Notes under the pieces: generated by a model | Databases searched by the model: none | Told to the model about the DNA's origin: nothing | The model's input: the letters and a program-made list of their open reading frames with translations, nothing else | Position numbers and translations under genes: made by a program | Shown here: in pieces, positions 42,774-51,843 of the stretch | How positions within the stretch are numbered: position 1 is the first letter of the stretch | How the letters are laid out: each line of letters begins with the position of its first letter | Assembly: GCF_034675905.1 (NCBI RefSeq) | Contig: NZ_JAUCCV010000010.1 | Location: 434,001 to 498,000 of the forward strand | Direction of reading: 5' to 3' | Length of the DNA stretch: 64,000 nucleotides | From: Castellaniella sp034675905 | GTDB lineage: Bacteria > Pseudomonadota > Gammaproteobacteria > Burkholderiales > Burkholderiaceae_B

Positions 42774-43550
42774 TCAGCGATGCTTGAAATCCGGCTTGCG
42801 CTTTTCCACAAAGGCCTGCATGCCTTCCTTTTGATCCTCGGTGGCGAACAGGGCATGGAAATTGCGCCGCTCGAACAGCAGCGATTCATCCAAGGTCGCC
42901 TCGAAAGCGCGATTGACGCATTCCTTGGCCATCATCACGGCCGGCAAGGACATGGACGCAATCACCGTGGCGGCCTCGATGGCTTCATCCAGCAACCGGT
43001 CCACCGGCACCACGCGGGCCACCAGGCCGGCGCGCTCGGCTTCGGTCACATCCATCATGCGGCCGGTCAATACCAGATCCATGGCCTTGGCCTTGCCCAC
43101 GGCACGCGGCAGGCGCTGCGTGCCGCCGTAGCCTGGAATCACGCCCAACTTGATTTCGGGCTGGCCGAATTTGGCGTTTTCCGCGGCAATGATGAAATCG
43201 CACAGCATGGCCAGTTCGCAGCCACCGCCCAGCGCATAGCCGGACACCGCCGCGATGATGGGCTTGCGCGCCCGGCGCAAGGCGTCCCAGTTGCCGCCCA
43301 GGTAATCGGCTTTGTAGACATCCATGTAAGACCAGCCCGCCATGGCGCTGATATCAGCCCCGGCGGCAAAGGCCTTTTCGCTGCCTGTCAGCACCATGGC
43401 GCCGATATTGTCGTCGGCCTCGAAGGCCCGCACTGCCGCCGAGAGCTCATCGATGACTGCGTTGCTGAGGGCATTCAGGACCTGGGGGCGATTCAGGGTC
43501 AAAAGCCCTACGCGTCCACGGACCTCGACCTTTACCAGTGCTTCGCTCAT
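42774..43550 (-). CDS. Enoyl-CoA hydratase
   Basis: A 258-residue crotonase-family enzyme. The oxyanion-hole segments are FAAGADISAM and GYALGGGCELAMLCD, the catalytic glutamates are in CELAML and PEIKLGVIPG, and YGGTQRLPRAVGK completes the signature. It hydrates trans-2-enoyl-CoA in fatty acid or amino acid beta-oxidation. It converges on the matrix regulator gene (22 bases between stops) and is divergent from the M61 peptidase gene. The substrate chain length is not evident. Confidence 0.92.
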   Translation of the reverse strand: MSEALVKVEVRGRVGLLTLNRPQVLNALSNAVIDELSAAVRAFEADDNIGAMVLTGSEKAFAAGADISAMAGWSYMDVYKADYLGGNWDALRRARKPIIAAVSGYALGGGCELAMLCDFIIAAENAKFGQPEIKLGVIPGYGGTQRLPRAVGKAKAMDLVLTGRMMDVTEAERAGLVARVVPVDRLLDEAIEAATVIASMSLPAVMMAKECVNRAFEATLDESLLFERRNFHALFATEDQKEGMQAFVEKRKPDFKHR

Positions 43551-43575
43551 AGTGTCTCCAAAGTAAACTAGGGGA

Positions 43576-45756
43576 ATGAAAGACGAACTGATCCGCTACC
43601 GGGTGCAGCTGGCCGATCCGGCCGGCCACCGCTATGCCATCCGACTGACCATCCCGCAGCCCGACCCCAGCGGCCAGATACTGCGTCTGCCTGCCTGGAT
43701 CCCCGGCAGCTACCTGATCCGTGATTTTGCCCGACAGATCGAAACTCTGCAGGCGCGCGATGCCAAAGGCCCCGTTGCCGTCGACAAAACCGACAGCCAC
43801 AGCTGGCGCTGCGCCTCGTCAAGCGGTCCGCTGACGATCGATTACATAGTCTACGCCTGGGACCTGTCGGTGCGCGGCGCGCATTTCGATGAAAGCCACG
43901 CCTTCTTCAATGGTTGCAGCCTGTTTCTGGCCGTGATGGGACAGGAATCCCAGCCCTGCTTGCTAGAGCTCTGCCCCCCCGCCCACGCCAAGGGCTGGCA
44001 GGTCCACACCAGCCTGCCGCCGGCCGCAGGCCAACCGGGCTGCGCCAAGCCGCACGGATTCGGCTGCTATCACGCCAGCGATTACGACGCGCTGATCGAT
44101 CATCCGGTAGAAATCGGCACTCCGCAACACATCAGTTTCGAAGCCCACGGCGCCGTTCACCATCTGGTGTTCACCGGTGTGGCGCCGCAACTGGATCTGG
44201 AGCGCATCGCCGCCGACGTGCAAAAAATCTGCGCCACGCAGATCGAACTGTTTGAACCGGACACCCGCCAAGCCCCCTTCCTGGACAGCGCCAGCCACTA
44301 CACCTTCCTGACCACCATCACGGGAGACGGCTACGGCGGCCTGGAGCACCGGGCATCCACGGCGCTGATGATCAGCCGGCACGACCTGCCCATGCGTGGC
44401 CGGCCTGCTCCAGAGGGCTACGAAACCTTTCTGGGCCTGGTCAGCCACGAATATTTCCACACCTGGAACGTCAAACGCATCAAGCCGGCGGCCTTCGCGC
44501 CCTATGACCTGAGTCAGGCCAATCACACACGGCTGCTGTGGGTCTTCGAGGGATTCACCTCGTACTACGACGACCTGATGCTGCTGCGCTCGGGCGCCAT
44601 CACCGAAGCCGCCTATCTGAAGATGCTGGGCCGCACCCTGGATCAGGTGCTGCGCGGCGACGGCCGGCTGAAGCAGTCCGTCGCCGACAGCTCCTTTGAC
44701 GCCTGGACGCGCTACTACAAGCAAGATGAAAATTCCCCCAACGCCCTGGTCAGCTACTACACCAAGGGATCCCTGATCGCCCTGGGATTGGATCTGAAAA
44801 TCCGTCACCAATCCGGCCACACCCGCAGCCTGGACGACGTCATGCGTCTGCTGTGGCACCGCTATGGCCGTGATTTCTTCCAGGGGCGCCCCATCGGCGT
44901 GCCGGAAGACGCCCTGCCGACGCTGATTCTCGAAGCGACCGGCGTGGACGCCAGCGACTTCATCACACGCCACACAGAAGGCTGCGCCGACGTCCCCCTG
45001 AAGGCCGCACTGGCCCGCAACGGGATCGCGCTGACGGCAGAACCTGAACACCCACGGCCCGCACTGGGCGTACGCACCCGGACGGAACAAAACGGTGTGC
45101 GTCTGACGACCGTCTACGAACATGGCCCGGCCCACCGTGCGGGCCTGTCGGCCGGCGATCTGCTGATCGCCGCCGACGGCCTGCGCATCACCGATGCCAG
45201 CGCACTGGATCAGTTGCTGGATAGCCACCAGGCGGGGGACCGCATGACACTGCACGTTTTCCGGCGTGACGAACTGCGCCAGTACCGGGCACGGTTGGGA
45301 CCGGCTGCGCTGAAGCACCATCTGGCACGCCCCCCCCTCCGGCGACCTGCCTTCTGGGGCCAGCGCATGAGTTCCACAGGCCACGCACACGCCACCCGCC
45401 GCGTGATCCTGGACGATCTGCAGGTATCGGCATCCATCGGCATGCTGGATCACGAGCGCATGACCCGCCAGCCGCTGCATATTTACGCTGAATTCGACAC
45501 CGACGCGTCGCGTCCGGTGGACGACACCGACATCGGCAGCGTGCTGGATTACCGCCTGCTGCGCGATGCCCTGATCCAGGAGGCCGCCCTGGCCCATACC
45601 GACCTGCTGGAAACCCTGGTGGATCACTCGCTATCCCGGATCCTGAGAGACTTTCCGGGCGTGCTCCACGCCCGCATCCGCATCTGCAAACCGCAGGCGT
45701 TCGACGATTGCGCCGCCGTCTGCATTGAACAAGCGCGCAGCCGCACGCTCGCCTAA
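43576..45756 (+). CDS. M61 family glycyl aminopeptidase-type protease with PDZ, fused in frame to dihydroneopterin aldolase
   Basis: One uninterrupted 726-codon frame. Residues 1-about 590 are an M61 peptidase: beta-rich N-terminal domain, zinc site HEYFHTWNVKR (HExxH), downstream glutamate region WVFEGFTSYYDD, then a PDZ domain (GPAHRAGLSAGDLLIAADG). Residues 598-726 are a complete FolB, dihydroneopterin aldolase of folate synthesis. Close relatives usually carry these as neighbouring separate genes, so the missing stop is unusual. An ATG at 45367 preceded by GGGG could make FolB separately, and both products might arise. No signal peptide is evident, so the protease part appears cytoplasmic. 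Confidence 0.85.
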   Translation: MKDELIRYRVQLADPAGHRYAIRLTIPQPDPSGQILRLPAWIPGSYLIRDFARQIETLQARDAKGPVAVDKTDSHSWRCASSSGPLTIDYIVYAWDLSVRGAHFDESHAFFNGCSLFLAVMGQESQPCLLELCPPAHAKGWQVHTSLPPAAGQPGCAKPHGFGCYHASDYDALIDHPVEIGTPQHISFEAHGAVHHLVFTGVAPQLDLERIAADVQKICATQIELFEPDTRQAPFLDSASHYTFLTTITGDGYGGLEHRASTALMISRHDLPMRGRPAPEGYETFLGLVSHEYFHTWNVKRIKPAAFAPYDLSQANHTRLLWVFEGFTSYYDDLMLLRSGAITEAAYLKMLGRTLDQVLRGDGRLKQSVADSSFDAWTRYYKQDENSPNALVSYYTKGSLIALGLDLKIRHQSGHTRSLDDVMRLLWHRYGRDFFQGRPIGVPEDALPTLILEATGVDASDFITRHTEGCADVPLKAALARNGIALTAEPEHPRPALGVRTRTEQNGVRLTTVYEHGPAHRAGLSAGDLLIAADGLRITDASALDQLLDSHQAGDRMTLHVFRRDELRQYRARLGPAALKHHLARPPLRRPAFWGQRMSSTGHAHATRRVILDDLQVSASIGMLDHERMTRQPLHIYAEFDTDASRPVDDTDIGSVLDYRLLRDALIQEAALAHTDLLETLVDHSLSRILRDFPGVLHARIRICKPQAFDDCAAVCIEQARSRTLA
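45367..45756 (+). other. folB: FolB (dihydroneopterin aldolase) segment with its own possible start
   Basis: From Met598 of the fused frame the 129 residues form a full-length FolB: RRVILDDLQVSASIGMLDHE, with the conserved Glu, and RICKPQAFDDC, with the catalytic Lys. The enzyme converts dihydroneopterin to 6-hydroxymethyl-dihydropterin and glycolaldehyde. GGGG eight bases before the ATG could serve as a ribosome site. Whether it is made free or only as a fusion is unknown. Confidence 0.75.
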
Positions 45757-45766
45757 GCCACGCACC

Positions 45767-46792
45767 ATGTCTGTATCTGCATCCCACCCCCAGATGGCCG
45801 ACGCCACCTCCCCGATTGCCTCAGCCGAGGCCGGGGACGACAGCGGATCGGTCACACACCACGCCCGCCACAGCGTCAATGAAAACAAACTGGTCAAGCG
45901 ACTGCTGCGCGAAACCGGCAAGGCCATCGGCGACTATCAGATGATCGAGGAAGGCGATCGCGTCATGGTCTGCCTGTCCGGGGGCAAGGATTCCTACGGC
46001 CTGCTGGATATCCTGCTGACGCTGCGCGAACGCGCGCCCATCCATTTCGACATCATTGCCGTCAATCTGGATCAGAAACAGCCCGGGTTCCCCGAACACG
46101 TGCTGCCCGACTACCTGAGCACACGCGGCATCCCTTTCCACATCGAAAGCCAGGATACGTATTCGGTGGTCAAGCGCCTGATTCCGGAAGGCAAAACGAC
46201 CTGTTCCCTGTGTTCGCGGCTGCGCCGAGGCATTCTGTACCGGGTGGCCCGGGAACTGGGCGCCACCAAGATCGCGTTGGGCCACCACCGCAACGACATC
46301 CTGGCGACGTTTTTCCTGAATCTGTTCTACGGCGGCCGCATGAAAGCCATGCCCCCGAAACTGGTGTCGGACAACGGCGAACACATTGTCATCCGGCCTC
46401 TGGCCTACGTGCGCGAAAAAGACCTGATCGCCTACGCAAAATTGCGTGAATTCCCCATCATCCCCTGTAATCTGTGCGGCTCCCAGGAAAACCTGAAGCG
46501 CAAGGAAATCAGCCGTATGCTGGAAGAATGGGACCGGCATTTCAGCAACCGCACCTGGAACATATTCCGCGCACTGTCGCACGTCGTCCCCTCCCATCTG
46601 ATGGACCCGAATTTGATGGACTTCAGCAGTCTGCGCCCGACCGGTCAGGCAGACGCCGATGGCGACCGGGCGTTCGACACAGAAGACTTCCCGATGCCGG
46701 CGTTTGCAGAGGACGAAGAGGACGACCGCGAAAATAACCAGCCCATCGAACAGCGCATCATCCGACCGCGCGTACGGCCGCCGGAATCCTGA
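45767..46792 (+). CDS. ttcA: tRNA 2-thiocytidine(32) synthetase TtcA
   Basis: A 341-residue PP-loop ATPase that thiolates cytidine-32 of certain tRNAs using an Fe-S cluster. The PP-loop SGGKDSYG, the Cys pair TTCSLCSRLRRG and the third Cys region IIPCNLCGSQ are present, as is ALGHHRNDI. The N-terminal 35 residues are a variable extension and the C-terminus is acidic (AFAEDEEDDREN). The ATG lies 11 bases after the fused folB frame, as in Bordetella relatives. Confidence 0.95.
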   Translation: MSVSASHPQMADATSPIASAEAGDDSGSVTHHARHSVNENKLVKRLLRETGKAIGDYQMIEEGDRVMVCLSGGKDSYGLLDILLTLRERAPIHFDIIAVNLDQKQPGFPEHVLPDYLSTRGIPFHIESQDTYSVVKRLIPEGKTTCSLCSRLRRGILYRVARELGATKIALGHHRNDILATFFLNLFYGGRMKAMPPKLVSDNGEHIVIRPLAYVREKDLIAYAKLREFPIIPCNLCGSQENLKRKEISRMLEEWDRHFSNRTWNIFRALSHVVPSHLMDPNLMDFSSLRPTGQADADGDRAFDTEDFPMPAFAEDEEDDRENNQPIEQRIIRPRVRPPES

Positions 46793-46807
46793 GCTGTCTG
46801 CTCCGAT

Positions 46808-48295
46808 TCAGGTCCAGTACATCGCCCCGATATCGTGGGCAAAGACAGGATAGTTCATGGGCAAGCCTTTCAGCCCCTTGCGCACAACCGTGCTGATGCT
46901 GGGGCAGAACATCCAGGCATTGACCGCATCCTGGGCCAGATGCCGCTGGATCTGCCGGAACAGCTGTCCCTGTTCACGCGGATTCGGACTGGCCGCATGA
47001 CGCGCGACCAGCGCACGAAAATCGGCACTGTCATAGCCGAAATAAAAATCCGGCCGCGTATAGATGCCGTAATCCAAGGGTTCGACATGGGTAATCATAG
47101 AGAGCTCGAAGTCCCCCTGGAATACGGTCGACATCCAGCGCGCCCAAGACACCTGCACCAAGTTCACCTGAATACCGACCGCCGCCAGGTAGCGTGCCAC
47201 CACCGGGCCGCCAAGCAGCGCATACGGCGTCGGCGGCAAGGCCAGATCCAAAGTGAGCGGCGTGCGCACGCCCGCCGCCCGCAACAGATCCCGGGCGAGA
47301 TCAGGATCATAGGGACACAGGCCCGTCAGATTGATGTAATCGGGATCCGTGGGTGCGAAATGACTGCCGATCGCCTGCGCGCGTTGGTGCAGGACTTCCC
47401 GGATGAAGGCCTCGCGGTCAATGGCATGGGTGATGGCCCGTCGCACCCTCACATCGTCCAGCGGCGCCCGGCGATGGTTGATGGCCACCATCCCCTTGCC
47501 GGACGAACTACCCACCAGCACTTCATAGTGACGGCTGTCCCGCAAGCGGTCCACGCTGCTGGTGGTTGCGCCAAACAACACATCCACGCGCTGGCCCAGC
47601 ACCGCCTGAATCTGCTGTTCCGGATCCGGAATGAAATGAAACCGCGCGGCAGGAATGCGGATGCGGCTGGCATCCCGGTAGCCCGGCCACTGCACCAGAT
47701 CGATGTCCCCCGTATCCCGCCACCCGGCAAAGCGATAAGGTCCCGTCCCGATAGGCCGCCGCGATGCCTGATCCGCTGTAGCAGGATGCACAATCACAGC
47801 GGGGGGCTGTCCCAGGCGAAAAGGCAGCAAAGGATCGGGATATTGCAGCGTCAGCAACACCGTCCGCTCATCCGGCGTCTGGATGTTCTGAATATTATGG
47901 AAGGTATCCACCAGATTATTGGCGGCCCCCAACGCCTGCGCGCGCCGCAGGCTGCTGGCCGCCACGCCCGCATCCAGCTTGGCGCCGTCATGAAAAACAA
48001 CACCCTTGCGCAAGCGAAACTGATAGCGCAGACAGTCCAGGGAAACATCCCAGCGTTCGGCCAGCAGTGGCGCAGCCACGCCGTTTTCCTGGATACAGGT
48101 CAAGCCTTCAAGAACGTTGCCATGGACGACTTCGCCGATCACGGCAGCCGCCGACCGGGTCGGATCCAGGCTTTCCGGCCGCAAGGACAGGCCGATGGTC
48201 AGCGGTGCAGCCACCTGCCCCAAGACACGCGAAGGCGCCGCGACCGCCGCCGCACACGCCCAGGGCAAGGACAGAAGAGATCGACGGGAGATCAC
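46808..48295 (-). CDS. ABC transporter substrate-binding protein, peptide/nickel type (SBP family 5)
   Basis: A 495-residue periplasmic binding protein. The N-terminus ISRRSLLSLPWACAAAVA is Tat-like, cleaving near VLGQ. Family 5 features include LTIGLSLRPESLDPTRS, PLLAERWDVS, YRFAGWRDTGD and the long C-terminal lobe. The start is GTG at 48295, overlapping the stop of a small upstream ORF (GTGA). No permease or ATPase genes are near, so it is an orphan receptor; the ligand (peptide, metal chelate or opine) is unknown. Confidence 0.86.
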   Translation of the reverse strand: MISRRSLLSLPWACAAAVAAPSRVLGQVAAPLTIGLSLRPESLDPTRSAAAVIGEVVHGNVLEGLTCIQENGVAAPLLAERWDVSLDCLRYQFRLRKGVVFHDGAKLDAGVAASSLRRAQALGAANNLVDTFHNIQNIQTPDERTVLLTLQYPDPLLPFRLGQPPAVIVHPATADQASRRPIGTGPYRFAGWRDTGDIDLVQWPGYRDASRIRIPAARFHFIPDPEQQIQAVLGQRVDVLFGATTSSVDRLRDSRHYEVLVGSSSGKGMVAINHRRAPLDDVRVRRAITHAIDREAFIREVLHQRAQAIGSHFAPTDPDYINLTGLCPYDPDLARDLLRAAGVRTPLTLDLALPPTPYALLGGPVVARYLAAVGIQVNLVQVSWARWMSTVFQGDFELSMITHVEPLDYGIYTRPDFYFGYDSADFRALVARHAASPNPREQGQLFRQIQRHLAQDAVNAWMFCPSISTVVRKGLKGLPMNYPVFAHDIGAMYWT

Positions 48296-48390
48296 CCGCC
48301 AGCCCCCGCAATCGGGTCAGTCGCATCCTGATGCGGCAGATCGCCCGGCACAGAAACGGAAGAAGGCAAAGGCCCCTGAAATTCAGACAT
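48292..48390 (-). CDS. Small ORF coupled to the SBP gene
   Basis: A 32-codon ORF (MSEFQGPLPSSVSVPG at the start) whose TGA overlaps the GTG of the binding-protein gene. AGGAA precedes its ATG, and an earlier in-frame ATG at 48429 would add 13 residues. It has no recognisable domain. It may be a real small protein or leader that lets ribosomes re-initiate on the GTG, which lacks a good ribosome site. Confidence 0.35.
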   Translation of the reverse strand: MSEFQGPLPSSVSVPGDLPHQDATDPIAGAGG

Positions 48391-48478
48391 GACAGGCGAT
48401 TCCTGTAAGATCCTGTCATTATCACTCATGTAGTCGCTACGGGAAACACAGCAAGGCGCAGGGCGCCGACACATCATC

Positions 48479-50023
48479 ATGGCGCACGATCCTTTCCTGT
48501 CTCGCCGGACATTGCCGGTCCTGATCACGGTACTGGCATCCGGCATGCTGATGATTCTGGGCGGGGTGCTGGCCTATCTGGACAGTCAGGCCCGCCACCA
48601 ACATGCCGTGGAACACGAACTGCAGTTGGTCAATCAGCTGCAGATCCAAAGCCTGCAAACCTGGCGGACTGCGCGCCTCACCGAAGCGGAGTCCATCACC
48701 ATGGACACTTTGCTGGGCAGCGCCATCGCCAACTGGCGCCTGGCTGCGCAAGACCCGCATGCCGACGCCAGCACCCTGCAGACGGCCATCCAGGACAAAT
48801 TGCGTTTTCTATACGAGCAATCCGGCTACGCCGCCGCCTACTTGCTGTCGCCGTCAGGGGCTTTGCTTCTGACTCCGGGCGGCGGCAGGCAACCCGCCTT
48901 GTCGCCTGCCAGCCAGACAGCGTTGCGCCAGGCTATCGAACAAGCGCACCCCATTGCGGTCAATCCCCAAAGCGATCCCGCCTTTGCGTTCCCGTCCTTC
49001 AGCATGATCGCCCCTGTGTACTGGGGTAACGAGGCCATCGCCGCCGTCTGGATGATCATGGATATACGCAGCACCTTGTATCCGCTGCTGGAAAAATGGC
49101 CGTCGGCCAGCCAGACGGCGGAATCCCTTCTGATCACGCGGGATCAGGATAGCGTGCGCGTGCTCAGCCCGCTCAAAGATCAGGCCGATGCCGCGCTGCG
49201 ATTCCGCCTGTCCCTGGCGCTGACCCAGGCGCCCATGGTGCAAGCCGTACAGGGCATGCGCGGCTTGTTCCACGGACAGGACTACCGCCACCAGCCCGTT
49301 CTGGCGGTCGCCGCGCCGGTGACCGGCTCCGCCTGGTATCTGGTTTCAAAGATCGACGCATCCGAAGCCCTGGGCACCCGTTGGCAGGACATGTGGCATA
49401 TCGCCGCCCCCGTGATCGCCGGCCTGCTGTGCATCTGGCTGGCGCTGACCTACACACAACACCAGGCCTGGCGCCGTGAACGGCGGCTGAAGACGCTGCT
49501 GGAACAACAAGTCCGCCATGATCCGCTGACGCAGCTGGCCAACCGGGTCGCCCTGAACGAGCAATTCGAGTTGAACTGGCGCCACGCCGTGCGCCAACGC
49601 CAGTCGCTGTCGGTCCTGATGATCGATGTCGACCATTTCAAGGCCTACAACGATCATTTCGGCCACGTGGCCGGCGACCAATGCCTGAAACAGGTCGCCG
49701 CCATGCTGTCATCCGCCGCCCGGCGCAGTACCGACCTGATTTCCCGCTACGGCGGCGAAGAGTTCGTCATGCTGTTGCCGGACACCCCGCTCTATCAGGC
49801 CCACATCCTGGCCAAACGCCTCTGCCGAACGGTCTTTGACGCCGCCATTCCGCATCCGTTTTCACAACACGAGGAACGCCTCACCATCAGCGTGGGCGTC
49901 ACCAGCATGAATGCCGACGACCTGGGCGGCGCCGACCCGGGCCGAGCGCGCAAAGCCCTGCTGGAACGTGCCGACGCCGCTCTGTATGCCGCAAAAAATG
50001 CGGGTCGAAACCGGGCGGAATAA
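48479..50023 (+). CDS. Membrane-bound diguanylate cyclase
   Basis: A 514-residue protein: TM1 about 13-34, a periplasmic Cache/PDC-like sensor region (about 40-300), TM2 about 308-328, then a GGDEF domain. The active site is SRYGGEEFVML, the substrate region VDHFKAYNDHFGHVAGD is intact, and an inhibitory I-site RSTD lies five residues before GGEEF. It should make c-di-GMP with product feedback. It is 5.7 kb from the csg-pga array, whose PgaCD synthase is of a c-di-GMP-activated type, so a link is plausible but only inferred. Confidence 0.93.
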   Translation: MAHDPFLSRRTLPVLITVLASGMLMILGGVLAYLDSQARHQHAVEHELQLVNQLQIQSLQTWRTARLTEAESITMDTLLGSAIANWRLAAQDPHADASTLQTAIQDKLRFLYEQSGYAAAYLLSPSGALLLTPGGGRQPALSPASQTALRQAIEQAHPIAVNPQSDPAFAFPSFSMIAPVYWGNEAIAAVWMIMDIRSTLYPLLEKWPSASQTAESLLITRDQDSVRVLSPLKDQADAALRFRLSLALTQAPMVQAVQGMRGLFHGQDYRHQPVLAVAAPVTGSAWYLVSKIDASEALGTRWQDMWHIAAPVIAGLLCIWLALTYTQHQAWRRERRLKTLLEQQVRHDPLTQLANRVALNEQFELNWRHAVRQRQSLSVLMIDVDHFKAYNDHFGHVAGDQCLKQVAAMLSSAARRSTDLISRYGGEEFVMLLPDTPLYQAHILAKRLCRTVFDAAIPHPFSQHEERLTISVGVTSMNADDLGGADPGRARKALLERADAALYAAKNAGRNRAE

Positions 50024-50067
50024 TGACGGCGCCACACCGCTGACCGCACATCGGCCGCCCTGGATGA

Positions 50068-50691
50068 TCAGTCCTGGATCCGCCCGGCGGCCCGTACCAG
50101 ATCCGCCAGGGTGCGCACACCCATCTTGCGCATGACGCGGCCACGGCGCACTTTGACAGTGATCTCGCTGATGCACAGTTCAGCGGCAATCTGCTTGTTC
50201 AGCATCCCGCGCACCACCAGATCCATCACGGCGCGCTCACCCTCGGTCAAGGCAGCCAGAAGCGCGCGCACGGCGTCTGCGTCCGACTGTTCGGCGCGCA
50301 GCGCACGGTCCTTTTCAATCGCCTCGTGGATCGCATCCAGCAGATCCTGATCACGGAAAGGCTTGGTCAGAAAATCCACTGCGCCCAGCTTCATGGCGCT
50401 GACGGACATGGGAATGTCGCCATGTCCGGTGATCAGCACCACCGGCATCCGCCGGGGACTTTGATCCATGCGGCGCAGAAAATCCATGCCGCTTTGCCCC
50501 GGCAGACGCACGTCCAGCACCATGCAAGCCGGCTCGCTACCGATCTCCGTATCCAGAAATTCCTGTACCGAGGCAAAACTGCGCACAGACAGGCCGACTG
50601 AATGCATCAGGTCTTCCAGGGATTCACGCAAAGAGGCATCGTCATCGATCAGATAGACGGCGGGCGAATCGTCTTGCAGGGTGTGCGTCAT
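50068..50691 (-). CDS. FixJ/NarL-type response regulator
   Basis: A 207-residue two-component regulator. The receiver domain has the acidic pair VYLIDDDAS, phospho-acceptor D60 (MVLDVRLPGQSG) and Lys in FLTKPFRD. The C-terminal LuxR-type helix-turn-helix reads LNKQIAAELCISEITVKVRRG. Its ATG overlaps the stop of the histidine kinase gene (ATGA), so the two are coupled and form a pair. Targets are unknown; the unit lies directly downstream of mgtA on the same strand. Confidence 0.93.
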   Translation of the reverse strand: MTHTLQDDSPAVYLIDDDASLRESLEDLMHSVGLSVRSFASVQEFLDTEIGSEPACMVLDVRLPGQSGMDFLRRMDQSPRRMPVVLITGHGDIPMSVSAMKLGAVDFLTKPFRDQDLLDAIHEAIEKDRALRAEQSDADAVRALLAALTEGERAVMDLVVRGMLNKQIAAELCISEITVKVRRGRVMRKMGVRTLADLVRAAGRIQD

Positions 50692-51767
50692 GGCATCCGT
50701 TCCTGGCGCACCACAGGCAGCGTAAAGCAGAAAACCGCGCCGCCCGGCCGGCTGGGTTCAGCCCACAGATGGCCGCCGTGACTCTCGATGATGTCCCGGC
50801 TGATGGTCAGGCCCAGGCCCGTCCCGTCCGGCTTCGTGGTCCAGAAGGTATCGAACAGTTTTTCACGCGCCTGCTGACTCAAGCCGGGGCCGGTATCACT
50901 CAGCGTCAGTTGCACCATCTCATCCGCCGTCGCGTTCACGCGCAACACCAGGCGGCGACCGGCAGCCGGCATTTCGCGCATCGCCTCGACTGCGTTGAGC
51001 ATCAGGTTGACGAGCACCTGTCCTACCTGCACGCGGTCGGCCAGCACCTCAGGCAAATCATCCTGGATGTGTTCGGTCAGCAGGATCTCGTGGCGATCCA
51101 ATTCCCCTTGCGCCAGCACCACGACTTCCTCGATGACCTCGGTCAACTGCACCGGCACTCTGCGCGGTTCCGCGTTACGCGCCTGACTGCGTATCCGTGC
51201 GACCACATCGCTGGCGCGGTTGACATCGCCGACCATGCGCTGCAAGGCCCGCAGTGCCCGATCCAGATTGGGCGGGTCATGTTCCAGCCAGCGCTGACAA
51301 GCGCTGCCACTGGCGGCGATGGCGGCCAAGGGCTGATTGATTTCATGGGCGATCGACGCCGTCAGGCCGCCCAGACTGCGGATGCGCGCGATGCGCACCA
51401 GCTGCGTGCGCATCTCGAATGCCGCGTCCTCTGCTGCCGCGCGCAGCAATGCCAGATAGGCCGTGATGGCGATGGCCGCGATGCTGATCAAGGCATTGAT
51501 CACGCCCAGGTCATGCAAGCCATGGTCCTTGGGCGTCAGAAACAGACTGATGATCGTCAGCAGAATGCAGATCGCCGCCAATGCAATCACGCCGCGCCGG
51601 TGCAAAAAACCGAGCCCCGCCAGGATGACCACCACGTAAAACCCCGCCGCGGCGACTTCCAGCCGCGTGAACGTGTCCGCAGCGAAGATCGCCGCCATCA
51701 GCAGGGCCAGCCCGACCATGCCCATACGCGGATGCTGCTTGAAATAGCTGGACGGATTGAACAGCAT
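50688..51767 (-). CDS. Membrane sensor histidine kinase
   Basis: A 359-residue kinase with about four hydrophobic helices in residues 15-110 and little extracytoplasmic sequence, followed by an H-box (SIAHEINQPLAAIAASG), an N-box (NLMLNAVEAM), G1 (SDTGPGLS) and G2 (DGTGLGLTISRDIIESHGG). The compact sensor suggests a membrane-derived or intracellular signal. The ATG at 51767 is chosen with GGGG upstream; earlier in-frame starts would run into mgtA. It lies 76 bases downstream of mgtA. Confidence 0.9.
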   Translation of the reverse strand: MLFNPSSYFKQHPRMGMVGLALLMAAIFAADTFTRLEVAAAGFYVVVILAGLGFLHRRGVIALAAICILLTIISLFLTPKDHGLHDLGVINALISIAAIAITAYLALLRAAAEDAAFEMRTQLVRIARIRSLGGLTASIAHEINQPLAAIAASGSACQRWLEHDPPNLDRALRALQRMVGDVNRASDVVARIRSQARNAEPRRVPVQLTEVIEEVVVLAQGELDRHEILLTEHIQDDLPEVLADRVQVGQVLVNLMLNAVEAMREMPAAGRRLVLRVNATADEMVQLTLSDTGPGLSQQAREKLFDTFWTTKPDGTGLGLTISRDIIESHGGHLWAEPSRPGGAVFCFTLPVVRQERMP

Positions 51768-51843
51768 GCGAAGATGCCCCTGGTGAGTCAGGACGCGGCG
51801 CCGGGCCGATAGCGCCATTGTAGAGGCGGCGCATCCCGATGGA

